Shown: positions 8,879-16,872 of the stretch, piece after piece | How the letters are laid out: every line of letters begins with the position of its first letter | Numbering within the stretch: position 1 is the stretch's first letter | Assembly: GCA_027577415.1 (NCBI GenBank) | Contig: JANBQS010000138.1 | Span: 1-31,218 of the forward strand | Length of the DNA: 31,218 nucleotides | Source: Coemansia sp. RSA 922 | Taxonomy: Eukaryota; Kickxellomycota; Kickxellomycetes; Kickxellales; Kickxellaceae | Reading direction: 5' to 3' | Translations under genes and position numbers: made by a program | Notes under the pieces: model-generated | What the model saw: only the letters and a program-made list of their open reading frames with translations | Told to the model about the DNA's origin: nothing | Databases searched by the model: none

Positions 8879-10531
8879 ATGTCCTACCATGTCTCACCAG
8901 CTCAAATACTCCCCTATGATTTACTTCACAGAATAGTAAAGTACGTAGTGTGTGAGACAAAACCGCGGTATCAAAGAGTACAATGTCAGAAGGATAGCCT
9001 AAAGGAGCTATTGTCCATATGTTCCAGTTGGCGTGACGAAGCTCTAAAATACCTATGGAAGGACCTTGGCCTTACCTTGGACGAGAGAAGCGATGAAATT
9101 TATGTGGACCACCCAGTGTGGGCCCAAAAGTTCCAACTGACTTGTACTTCTGCCAGTATGGTTAGGGAGCTTCGTGTGAACGCCACCATGTCTGAGGTAG
9201 TTACGGGAAGCGCCTATAAACTACTCGCAGGGTATATGAGAGGCGCTACTAGTTTGCCTCTTGCTAATAAGGTCTCCATAGAAGTTACGCCAGGCGTGAT
9301 TGGGTGTTTGTATGCAAGAGACAGTGCTTCTCTGAATGCTCTTATGTTTGCCCAGCTACTCAATTCTATTACTCCGGCTGCAACAAAGCTAGCCATAAAT
9401 TGCTGTGGTATTTCCGAGCAATTGGGTAGTTTAGATGAACACATAATTGGAGTACTTGTAAACTCGCTACAGAAAAGCACCAACTGTGCAAGTACCAAAA
9501 TACCACCAGTCATTCTTGACCAACCATCGGTGGCTTGTCTTACTCCGCAGCTAACGTCACTAACCTTGAGCTGCAAAAGTGTGCTGGACGTGCGTACAAT
9601 TCTAACACACAGGTGCTCTCATACCCTTCAATATCTGGATATTGGAATATGCGATCCCGGGTCTATATTCGCCAGCGCTAATGGGGATGCAGTTGTTTAT
9701 CCAAACCTTCTTTACTTACAAATGTACTTGAATGTGGCTGCTCACTCTGCCGACCAAGTTTTGGTTGCAGATATTGTGCCATTTCCCTCACTAAAGTGCC
9801 TAAAGATGCGAATGAAGTATCCATACGACGATGACGTGCTATTTCGAGGCAATTGCAACACATTGGAGGATCTAGAAATACATTTGGACAAAACAGTTGT
9901 GACTATTCTAGACAAGAGTCAAGCATTTAAAAGCAAGTACAGAAACTTGAAATATGTGACTATCGTAGACAAGTTTATTAAGGGAGACCTACACCTTGTT
10001 CCGGACGAGACTATAAGCAGCTTTCTATCCAAATTGGCACATGCTGCGCGGAAAATAAAACTATCATCTTCAATAGCAATTAGCCACTTGCTAACTATGA
10101 CACCACGTAAGCTTGTTTTAACTCGTGTACAGGATTTGAATTTGTCGACTAAATCGCTATCACTTTACAAGATATTACATTTGTTGAAGGCACTCCCAAC
10201 TCTTGTAAAGCTTAAGTGCGATATCACAGGTCTGGGTACCAGCTTTAGCCGCATTGCTTCTAATGAGCTGCCGGGCTATATTGCCTCAACATATAGTGAT
10301 GTCGGAAAGAACTTGCAAGTTTGGCGCTTGCCAGGGTCTAATAACACACGCTATTTTAATATTGCCGATTGTGTCATGCTTTTAGCATTGGCATGTCCAA
10401 AGCTTCGACGTGTTGAGAATGCTGATGATTGTAAATATCTAGATAGTATTGCCCAAGCGCTTCAAGTAGATCCGTATAGCAAGTATGCTCTACGACTTGG
10501 CTGGCTTCTTGAAGGACATGACGATGTATGA
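8879..10531 (+). CDS. F-box-like protein 3 of a four-member local family
   Basis: A 550-residue protein, the shortest of the four paralogues, starting at the ATG at 8879 (MSYHVSPAQILPYDLL) with G at -3. The F-box-like segment is at residues 6-62 (LPYDLLHRIVKYVV, LKELLSICSSWRDEALKYLWKDL). The other family blocks are present but more diverged: LLNSITPAATKLAI, VYPNLLYLQM, YPYDDDVLFRGNCNTLEDLEI, LPTLVKLKCDITGLGTSF, LPGYIASTYSDVGKNLQVW and a C-terminal YSKYALRLGWLL. The internal variable segment is short and neutral, without the acidic stretch of paralogue 2. It is not broken. It sits 411 bases after paralogue 2 in the same direction, which suggests tandem duplication. Likely an SCF substrate adaptor; substrate unknown. 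Confidence 0.8.
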   Translation: MSYHVSPAQILPYDLLHRIVKYVVCETKPRYQRVQCQKDSLKELLSICSSWRDEALKYLWKDLGLTLDERSDEIYVDHPVWAQKFQLTCTSASMVRELRVNATMSEVVTGSAYKLLAGYMRGATSLPLANKVSIEVTPGVIGCLYARDSASLNALMFAQLLNSITPAATKLAINCCGISEQLGSLDEHIIGVLVNSLQKSTNCASTKIPPVILDQPSVACLTPQLTSLTLSCKSVLDVRTILTHRCSHTLQYLDIGICDPGSIFASANGDAVVYPNLLYLQMYLNVAAHSADQVLVADIVPFPSLKCLKMRMKYPYDDDVLFRGNCNTLEDLEIHLDKTVVTILDKSQAFKSKYRNLKYVTIVDKFIKGDLHLVPDETISSFLSKLAHAARKIKLSSSIAISHLLTMTPRKLVLTRVQDLNLSTKSLSLYKILHLLKALPTLVKLKCDITGLGTSFSRIASNELPGYIASTYSDVGKNLQVWRLPGSNNTRYFNIADCVMLLALACPKLRRVENADDCKYLDSIAQALQVDPYSKYALRLGWLLEGHDDV

Positions 10532-10828
10532 CCACAAAAAGGGAGGGGGCGAGTATACTTGGTGTATTAAGCGCTCCGCATAATCACGCAGCTGTGATCT
10601 AGGGCATATTTCACCAACGTGTATAAATGCGGAGGGCATATATAAAAAAGAGAGTTGTGAGTCGAGGGCCATGTGCAATATGGCAAGCGCGTATAATCTT
10701 TGTCTTTCTACTAGTGCTTATTCACTCCTCCCACTATAAAATATTTTCATCTCTCATATTTACTTTTTTTGTTACAACTACTACTGACAAGTACCTGGGT
10801 GAGCTCTTTCGAGTAGACGCTATGTGGC
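10532..10828 (+). promoter_or_regulatory. Promoter region of the FUSC-type gene
   Basis: Two TATA-like elements are visible: TATAAA at 10622-10627 and ATATATAAAAAA around 10639-10650. An 8-base inverted repeat (CTCCGCAT at 10574-10581 and ATGCGGAG at 10627-10634) brackets the first. A short dyad (ATCAC-GCAGCT-GTGAT, 10583-10598) contains a CAGCTG E-box. An out-of-frame ATG at 10822 lies seven bases before the chosen start. The F-box-like 3 poly(A) site should be in the first 100 bases. Confidence 0.5.
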
Positions 10829-13800
10829 ATGGTCGACAAATGGCTGGCGGAATACCCACGCCGTTGTTACTGGCAGATATCGGCGTGGCTGAGCGAGCAA
10901 AAGACGCAGTACTACATCAAGGCCGTGCTCTCATGCTCGATAGCCAGCATTATTATTTTTATCGACTCCGTTCGTGTACATCTCGGTACATTGTACTTTC
11001 AAGTATTGCTTACAACAGCGCTGGCGCATGGCGGCATGACAGTAGGCGCTAACCTCGAGCTACAAATACAGCAACTAGTACTAGCTGGCGTGGTATCGAT
11101 CTACGTACTAATTATACAGGCAACTATCTACGGGTTGACTAGAATATCGTCGATAAACTTTGTGCTGGCGGCGAAACTTGTACAAGCATTTTCTCTGGCG
11201 ATTTTCTCGTTTTGCGTCGCACTCGTTTACGCCTATACGCCCCGCTTGACGTTGCCCATGAAGCTCAACGCCGTGCAAGTGTATTTGGCTATGACTAGTT
11301 ACCCGGTCAGTAGGCGGTTCACTGCGGCGACATTGCCGGGTATCCTCTATGCTCAGCTTATTGGAGCGGCTATCTCGACCATGGTCAATATATTCGTAAT
11401 GCCCAGTACGTCCAGTCGAAAACTAGTCGGGTCGTTCCGAGCATTGGTACTGCAAATGAGCGAGTGCTGCGGGTTTTTCGACACGTCAGCGAGCGTTTTA
11501 GGCCAAAAGGGACAAAAGAGCTCTGAAGATGCGCTGAGAATGCGTTTGGCGCTACGAGCAAAATCCGAAAGATTTGGGCAAGTGGTCGGCGGCTCGCGAT
11601 ACGAAACAACAGTAGAGCGATTCTCGCAGCTCGATTACCACCGGATATTCAACGCCAGCAACAAGCTCTCTGGGTCGTTTGGAACGATGTGCTTGCCGTT
11701 TGAAATTGACGACAATTTTTATCGCCACTTGGAAGACCCGTCGACTAAAATGCATCACGGCCGAATGACAAGCCCCAGCATGGTGTCCATACACTCTTCG
11801 AGCGGAAGCGATATGCGGAAAAGCGTGAGACATCACCACCGTCGGTTTCACAGCGACTCAAAGATGCACCACAGCGGTAGTCCCCGCCAGGTCGAGCAGA
11901 GCTTGGCCAGTCTGGCTGAAATGCATCAGCGACAGGAAATTAGGGCTGCTGGGTTAAAGCAAGCGCTAGGCCCGATAAAGGCGCAGGTGGGGCTACATCG
12001 ACAAGTACTGACTATATTGCTTGATCGGTCGCGGGATATGGAGCACGGGAGTCCGACAAAGTCGCTATTCCACTTGGTCGCTAATCTGTTCCGCGTATAC
12101 ACGGCGAAACAAAGAGATGGGTTCAACTTTATGGGTGTGGATGGCGACGACTGTAACATTAGCGACTACGTGAGTAACGCCGATATATGCGCGGGGCAGC
12201 TGAGCGCGCGATTCCAAGCAAGGCTAGTGCAGCTGAGTCTTACGCAGCTGGCGGTGGTGGTTGAGCAGCATATCGAGTTGTTTGAGCAGGCTGAGCTGGC
12301 GTGTATTCAGATGATTGCGCCATACGATCGTACCGACAGCGTGCTGGCTCATGAGCAACACGTCATAGTCTTGTCGTTTGTGGGTGCCTTGCGTGAAAAC
12401 GCAGTACATTTGTGCAATTTGCTGCGGACGCTGCATCTGATCAACGAGAAGCGCCCGAACCGAGTTCAGATCTGGTTTCCCAAGCTGAGTTGGTCGTGGC
12501 TGTACCGCGGCAGAACAGACGAGGACGATGGCCATGACGTCGAACCCGAGACGGAAGACTGGGACCTCGAAAACGCATTTGACTTGGAGTCTGACGCCGA
12601 GTCGAAGAGCAGCATAGCAACTGAATTGTCTACCGGGAACAATGGCCAATCACGTACTGATGAGCAGCTGTCGAGTGCCAATGGCGCCTATAGTAGCGCG
12701 ATGAGTAGCGATGACGAGGTCAGCGGCCGCGAGAGAGGCGATACTGCCACAGAAAGTGATACCTCAATCTTGCCACAACGACATAGGGATCGACATAGCC
12801 ATGACCATCGCCATTTTCAGCGACACCCAACCAGGCAGTCGCCGCCAAAGGAGCAACCACTGCTGGGCAGTCGGCTAGACCAGCAGCAAGACCCCCTGGC
12901 AAATGTTATGCGCCACCCAGCTGCGCAGGTAGCTAGCAAGGTTCTTGACTGGGTGCGGCGGCCAAAGACAAAGTACGCGCTGAAATTCACCATCACTATC
13001 ATGGTATGGTCTATTTGGGCATTCCTCGGCTTTTCCGAGAATTTCTTTCGCACGACCAATGGCGCTTGGGGACTGACATGTATTGGCTCCATGTTTGGCA
13101 TTACAGTAGGCTCCACTTTGATAGCTGGCCTGACGCGTGTTCTAGGCGTGTCGCTTTCAGGTGCTTGGGCCATAGTCGCATGGCAGGCTAGCAGAGAAGG
13201 GGTGACTCCGTATCCGGCCTACTTTTGCTGTATTGTGTACTTTGCGGCATCATACTATATGGCCTTTTTTATTCCTAGGCTCGCCCTGGCTGGTCCCGCG
13301 ATGCTGATCTCGTTTACTTCCGTGCTGTTCACGGCGTATAGAGAGGGCCAAGGGAGCAAAGGGTCGTCGCTGGGATGGAAGCACGTAGCGGTCAATGTCG
13401 TCGCAATAGTATTTGCTTTTGTCGTATCTGCACTATTTATGCCATACAAGGCACGCACGGCATTGCGTCGGCGCTTGGCTGAGATCTTTCACTTGAACAG
13501 CCTGATTATCCAAGCGATCAACTATATGCATATAGCTCGAGCTGAGTTCCCCACGGTCCACGCCAACGAACGTATCCGCGTAGACGACCATATTGCTCGT
13601 AGTCGTATACTAATCTCCAAATGTCGCGGATTGCTGCGCCCAGCCTCGCGTGAGCCCAGCGTCCATGACCGGTTTCAGGCCCTCGCTCACCGACAGCTTA
13701 TTGACACGTTGGAGTTGCAACTCGAGTGGCTCATGTACTCGTTTTTCACTCACAGCAGCCACAGCAGCCAGACACTGAGCCAGGTTATACGACAAATTCT

Positions 13801-14242
13801 GGCAATGCGTGAGGACATTATTGGCGCCAAAACAACGTTCAACTCTATATTGGCCTCAGCTCTTTACGCCAAAACTAGACTACCACCGTATTTGCCCGAT
13901 ATCGGAACGGCTCGCCACCAGCTTGTTTTGCATATGACTCCCTTGTTGTCTGAGGAGTATAGTCGGAGCCTGGACATTACTTATCTATCGAGGTGGAACG
14001 TAGGCATTCTTCATGTTATTGCTTCTCAGACTGATCTTTGTTTTGCTGTTCGTGCTATTGTCGGCGCTGAAACTGACCTGTGGCCAGAGGAAGTCGGTTT
14101 CATGCTCGATTGTATTGAAATGGCACCGCTGGGTCAGACCCCCAGAGGCACCTACATGGAACGCACATCATTGGTTCCTCTTAAGGGTCAGTGGTTTAGT
14201 CGGCTGCCAAAGTACTATCCACTAGCTTCGTCAAATAGCTAA
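10829..14242 (+). CDS. FUSC/aromatic-acid-exporter-like membrane protein with 6TM N-terminal domain
   Basis: A 1137-residue multi-pass membrane protein with the two-module plan of fungal 'putative ER transporter 6TM / DUF2421' proteins (FUSC superfamily). These are distantly related to bacterial aromatic-acid efflux proteins, and some fungal members have been linked to drug or brefeldin sensitivity. The N-terminal module (residues about 28-195) has hydrophobic segments such as AVLSCSIASIIIFI, LVLAGVVSIYVLIIQATIYGL and ILYAQLIGAAISTMVNIFVM. A long cytosolic region follows, with two His-rich stretches (HHHRRFHSDSKMHH near 335; HRDRHSHDHRHFQRH near 651) and an acidic Ser-rich part between. The second membrane module spans about 705-895 (LDWVRRPKTKYALKF, then TM segments to ALFMPYKAR), followed by a helical C-terminal domain. 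The start is the first ATG of the frame (G at -3). It sits between F-box-like genes 3 and 4 but is unrelated to them. Family call firm; substrate and membrane unknown. Confidence 0.85.
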   Translation: MVDKWLAEYPRRCYWQISAWLSEQKTQYYIKAVLSCSIASIIIFIDSVRVHLGTLYFQVLLTTALAHGGMTVGANLELQIQQLVLAGVVSIYVLIIQATIYGLTRISSINFVLAAKLVQAFSLAIFSFCVALVYAYTPRLTLPMKLNAVQVYLAMTSYPVSRRFTAATLPGILYAQLIGAAISTMVNIFVMPSTSSRKLVGSFRALVLQMSECCGFFDTSASVLGQKGQKSSEDALRMRLALRAKSERFGQVVGGSRYETTVERFSQLDYHRIFNASNKLSGSFGTMCLPFEIDDNFYRHLEDPSTKMHHGRMTSPSMVSIHSSSGSDMRKSVRHHHRRFHSDSKMHHSGSPRQVEQSLASLAEMHQRQEIRAAGLKQALGPIKAQVGLHRQVLTILLDRSRDMEHGSPTKSLFHLVANLFRVYTAKQRDGFNFMGVDGDDCNISDYVSNADICAGQLSARFQARLVQLSLTQLAVVVEQHIELFEQAELACIQMIAPYDRTDSVLAHEQHVIVLSFVGALRENAVHLCNLLRTLHLINEKRPNRVQIWFPKLSWSWLYRGRTDEDDGHDVEPETEDWDLENAFDLESDAESKSSIATELSTGNNGQSRTDEQLSSANGAYSSAMSSDDEVSGRERGDTATESDTSILPQRHRDRHSHDHRHFQRHPTRQSPPKEQPLLGSRLDQQQDPLANVMRHPAAQVASKVLDWVRRPKTKYALKFTITIMVWSIWAFLGFSENFFRTTNGAWGLTCIGSMFGITVGSTLIAGLTRVLGVSLSGAWAIVAWQASREGVTPYPAYFCCIVYFAASYYMAFFIPRLALAGPAMLISFTSVLFTAYREGQGSKGSSLGWKHVAVNVVAIVFAFVVSALFMPYKARTALRRRLAEIFHLNSLIIQAINYMHIARAEFPTVHANERIRVDDHIARSRILISKCRGLLRPASREPSVHDRFQALAHRQLIDTLELQLEWLMYSFFTHSSHSSQTLSQVIRQILAMREDIIGAKTTFNSILASALYAKTRLPPYLPDIGTARHQLVLHMTPLLSEEYSRSLDITYLSRWNVGILHVIASQTDLCFAVRAIVGAETDLWPEEVGFMLDCIEMAPLGQTPRGTYMERTSLVPLKGQWFSRLPKYYPLASSNS

Positions 14243-14300
14243 CAAAAAAAGAATATGATAAATATATTTCTATTAAAATCAATTACTTTTTTTTAACTGA
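14243..14300. terminator. 58-base convergent 3' region of FUSC-type and F-box-like 4 genes
   Basis: The two stop codons face each other across an AT-rich stretch with GATAAATATATTT (plus) and its near-symmetric minus reading, plus a run of eight T. Poly(A) signals for both strands must lie here or inside the opposite gene, so overlapping 3' UTRs are expected. Confidence 0.45.
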
Positions 14301-15977
14301 CTACTCATACGCCGCATGCAAGAGGAAATTGAGTTGTGGTGTATATTTGCTATATAGTTCACTCTCGAGCGCTTTAGCGACTTCGGCATGGTAACCAAAC
14401 ATAACGTTATTTAGTCCCTCAATTCGATAAAGTTTTGGGCATACAAGAGCCAATAGCAAGATGTACTCTACCACTTTGGCAACCGCCGAGTTTTCGAGAG
14501 AATATATAGTCCAGACTTTCAAATTAGTACCAGAATTACCATACGTTGTCACTATATAGTCAGGCGAGTCGACAGAAGAAATATGGTCAAGTTCAGAACC
14601 CAGACCACCAAGTTCACATCTAAGATTGACTAGAGCTGGAAAAGCATTCAGGAGGTTCAATACGTCAAAAAGTGTCAAAGTATCAGTATCAAATACTTTG
14701 ATATTCTTAAATTCATATCCATGTTGCAATGCATCTACTGGAAATTTTGCAGACATTGGCATTTCCAATGCCAACCTCTTTGCAGAACTTGCTAAATTTC
14801 CTAAACATTTGCTCATATCGATTTCTGAAACATTGTCTTCACTCCAAAAATTACCTCTAATGACTACATGCCTTAACACTTTATATTTGTGTTCAAGTAC
14901 TTTACTCTGGTTGAGTATATCCACAATGTGCTTGTCTATGCTAAATTTGAGGTACTCCAAGGTAGCACTGTTGCCTCTGAATAGCACATTATTGAAGAAT
15001 GGGTAAAGAGTGCAAAGTCTCAAGGTTCTTAGTATAGGAAATGGTATAATTTCCGCTGGTAGTGGCATTGTCTCATTGGGACTACGAGTGCTGGCATTAA
15101 TACTCAGGTGCCGCAAGTTCGGGTAAATGACAGCTTGGTTATTGCTATCGTACAGTAGTGTGTTGGAGTCGCCTAATGCAATTGAAAGATACTGAAGTGT
15201 AAGAGCATTTCTATGAACTAAGGTTGAATTCCAGACTGAATTATTCTCGCAACTTATAGAAAGTTCAGAAAGCTGTGGAATAAGATCAATAGTTGGTAAA
15301 TGCATAAACTCTACACTACTAATAGTAAGATGTATTTGCTCTGTGCTGCCATATAGAGTGTTGACAAATGCTCCAAATATTTCTTCACCATCTACTCTGA
15401 CAAGTTCATTATCCTCGACTATATCTTTGTATATCACCCTCGCCCCATTGTAGCACATCACCTCTATTTTTGCTACTGCTGGAACCATTGACTTTAGAAG
15501 CTGACAAAATTCTGGCCCATTTGTAGAGGATAAATTCCTTGGATTCAATGACATGGGTTCTAAAACCGTAATAGTAACTACCAGTTTGTGTACAAGAGGA
15601 AAGCATGTCGTATCTGAAATATATTCAGTCAAAAGCTTATAAGCCATTCCGCTAGCTATGTCAGACAAGGATACAGTAATGTGGAACTCCCTAACTAGGT
15701 TTGCCGCATCATGTGGTAGTTCATGCTCCTCCAGCCATATTGGCCGCTTGAGATTCACATAGTTTATATCCCCATCAATTTCAAGGTCAAGCTTTCTCCA
15801 CAAACACTTGAGTGCAGCCTTTCTCCAACCGGAGCAAACGCAAAGGACTTCCTCCAAGTTGTCCACTTGGCTGTTAACTCCAAAATACGGCGACCTCTTT
15901 TCGTTAACTACCCACTTTAAAATTAAGCGTAGAACGTCAATGGGAAGAGCTTGAGCTGGCGACAAATGGCTGGACAT
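14301..15977 (-). CDS. F-box-like protein 4 of a four-member local family
   Basis: A 558-residue paralogue starting at the ATG at 15977 (MSSHLSPAQALPIDVL). It is preceded by GCCACC, the best initiation context of the four; the frame continues 45 codons upstream, but that part translates a T-rich leader and has no counterpart in the paralogues. The F-box-like segment lies at residues 6-62 (LPIDVLRLILKWVV, LEEVLCVCSGWRKAALKCLWRKL). Family blocks: LLKSMVPAVAKIEV, VYPN-type IYPNLRHLSI, YPFFNNVLFRGNSATLEYLKF, FPALVNLRCELGGLGSELDHIS, SPDYIVTTYGNSGTNLKVW, YILLLALVCPKL. The internal variable segment is moderately acidic (VEDNELVRVDGEE). It is separated from the other three by the FUSC gene and faces away from the ABC transporter downstream. 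Probably an SCF adaptor; substrate unknown. Confidence 0.8.
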   Translation of the reverse strand: MSSHLSPAQALPIDVLRLILKWVVNEKRSPYFGVNSQVDNLEEVLCVCSGWRKAALKCLWRKLDLEIDGDINYVNLKRPIWLEEHELPHDAANLVREFHITVSLSDIASGMAYKLLTEYISDTTCFPLVHKLVVTITVLEPMSLNPRNLSSTNGPEFCQLLKSMVPAVAKIEVMCYNGARVIYKDIVEDNELVRVDGEEIFGAFVNTLYGSTEQIHLTISSVEFMHLPTIDLIPQLSELSISCENNSVWNSTLVHRNALTLQYLSIALGDSNTLLYDSNNQAVIYPNLRHLSINASTRSPNETMPLPAEIIPFPILRTLRLCTLYPFFNNVLFRGNSATLEYLKFSIDKHIVDILNQSKVLEHKYKVLRHVVIRGNFWSEDNVSEIDMSKCLGNLASSAKRLALEMPMSAKFPVDALQHGYEFKNIKVFDTDTLTLFDVLNLLNAFPALVNLRCELGGLGSELDHISSVDSPDYIVTTYGNSGTNLKVWTIYSLENSAVAKVVEYILLLALVCPKLYRIEGLNNVMFGYHAEVAKALESELYSKYTPQLNFLLHAAYE

Positions 15978-16117
15978 GGTGGCTAAGGAAGGGCTAGTTT
16001 GGCAGAAAAATAAATAAGTAAAAGTGAATGGAACAAAAGGAAAGAAATAAATAAAAAGCATTCCAAAGCATTTTCTCAAAGTTTTACTATCCTTTGAATT
16101 CCTTTGCGACAATACTC

Positions 16118-16135
16118 TCCAAAGAAGGCAAAGAC
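16118..16135 (-). promoter_or_regulatory. Degenerate tandem pair of the family 9-mer before F-box-like 4
   Basis: Read toward F-box-like 4 the pair is GTCTTTGCC followed by TTCTTTGGA, 141-158 bases before the ATG at 15977. This is the same arrangement (tandem, gene-forward) as the better-matching copies before F-box-like 1 and 3. Two more CCTTTG words lie at 16091 and 16101 on the other strand. Confidence 0.45.
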
Positions 16136-16680
16136 AATGTTTGCCAGCGTCATAAAAATATCCAAGCGCACGTCCGCCAAAACATGGCTTGTCTGGGGTA
16201 GCTATTTACAGCGGGTGCTCAAAAAAGTATTATAGCGCTTACATCTTGAATGGGCCCCAAGCAGTTAGGAGACATGATCAATGACAAGGTGCAGGGTTAG
16301 TGAACTGTGTTGAATAAAGAAAACCAACCTGCTCTCTTTTGACTAGTTCACTCGGCTCTTTTCAGTTTGTACTTGAGCGACTGCGATCTTGAACATGAGT
16401 AATGTCGGCAGCTCTTTCGGGATGCACCCTGCACATTCCGCATATCTGACACGCTCCCATCCCCAAAAGCTGCCACGCGTCACAGGTCAAAAAAGGCTCA
16501 TTATGTTGGTTATTGTTTCCCGGGAACTTGACTGTGAAGACATGCATGCAAACCGGGAGCTGCTTATTGTAGAGCTTGCCAGACACAGCCACTCTCCGGG
16601 ATTCCCTTTATTTCCAAAACTAGAAATCTGGGAGTGGGGGTTGAGCTAATTTTATGACTTACTGCGGCACCCGAAGCTGC

Positions 16681-16718
16681 GCAAACTGGGAGTATTCAGG
16701 CTCTCACTCCCTGCTTGC
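16681..16718. repeat. Imperfect 13-base stem-loop
   Basis: Bases 16681-16693 pair with 16706-16718 at 11 of 13 positions around a 12-base loop. It lies 155-190 bases before the ABC transporter ATG. It may be a dyad binding site or chance. Confidence 0.4.
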
Positions 16719-16872
16719 AGATTGTCTGTCGAATTCTACACCCGACATCCTCAGAATTGAGCGCCTGCCATTTTTCACGCATTTTACATAAATAGTAAAC
16801 ACTTTCTTTTCTCTCTACCCTTGCCATTGAACACAACTTTTTTATATCTTGTTTTTTTTTTGTAAAGTAACT

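Larger units (their letters stand above)
15978..16872. promoter_or_regulatory. Divergent region between F-box-like 4 and the three-exon ABC transporter (895 bases)
   Basis: I see no supportable gene. An 84-codon ATG frame at 16395-16649 has no recognisable features and no close TATA or leader. Visible elements: CTTTG-type motifs at 16091-16135 upstream of F-box-like 4; an ACGCGT hexamer at 16475-16480; an imperfect stem-loop at 16681-16718; and, immediately before the ABC gene, a pyrimidine-rich leader with TTTTTATATC (about 16839-16848) and a run of ten T ending at 16861. Confidence 0.5.

Noticed and set aside
10627..10821. Upstream ATG frame opening at 10627 before the FUSC gene
   Set aside because: It begins inside the TATA region and translates leader sequence with a poly-Phe/Leu look. 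The late ATG at 10822 is kept as a possible upstream start, not as a gene.
15978..16112. N-terminal extension of F-box-like 4 (and similar leaders on F-box-like 2, ABC 2 and SYLF)
   Set aside because: The extensions are T-rich leader translated as Phe/Tyr/Leu runs; they mostly begin at non-ATG codons and are absent from paralogues. The downstream ATGs have family-conserved sequence or better context, except that ABC 2 context is weak.
16395..16649. 84-codon ATG open frame in the F-box-like 4 / ABC divergent region
   Set aside because: No domain, signal or repeat; no match in style to local genes; length is expected by chance in 900 bases.
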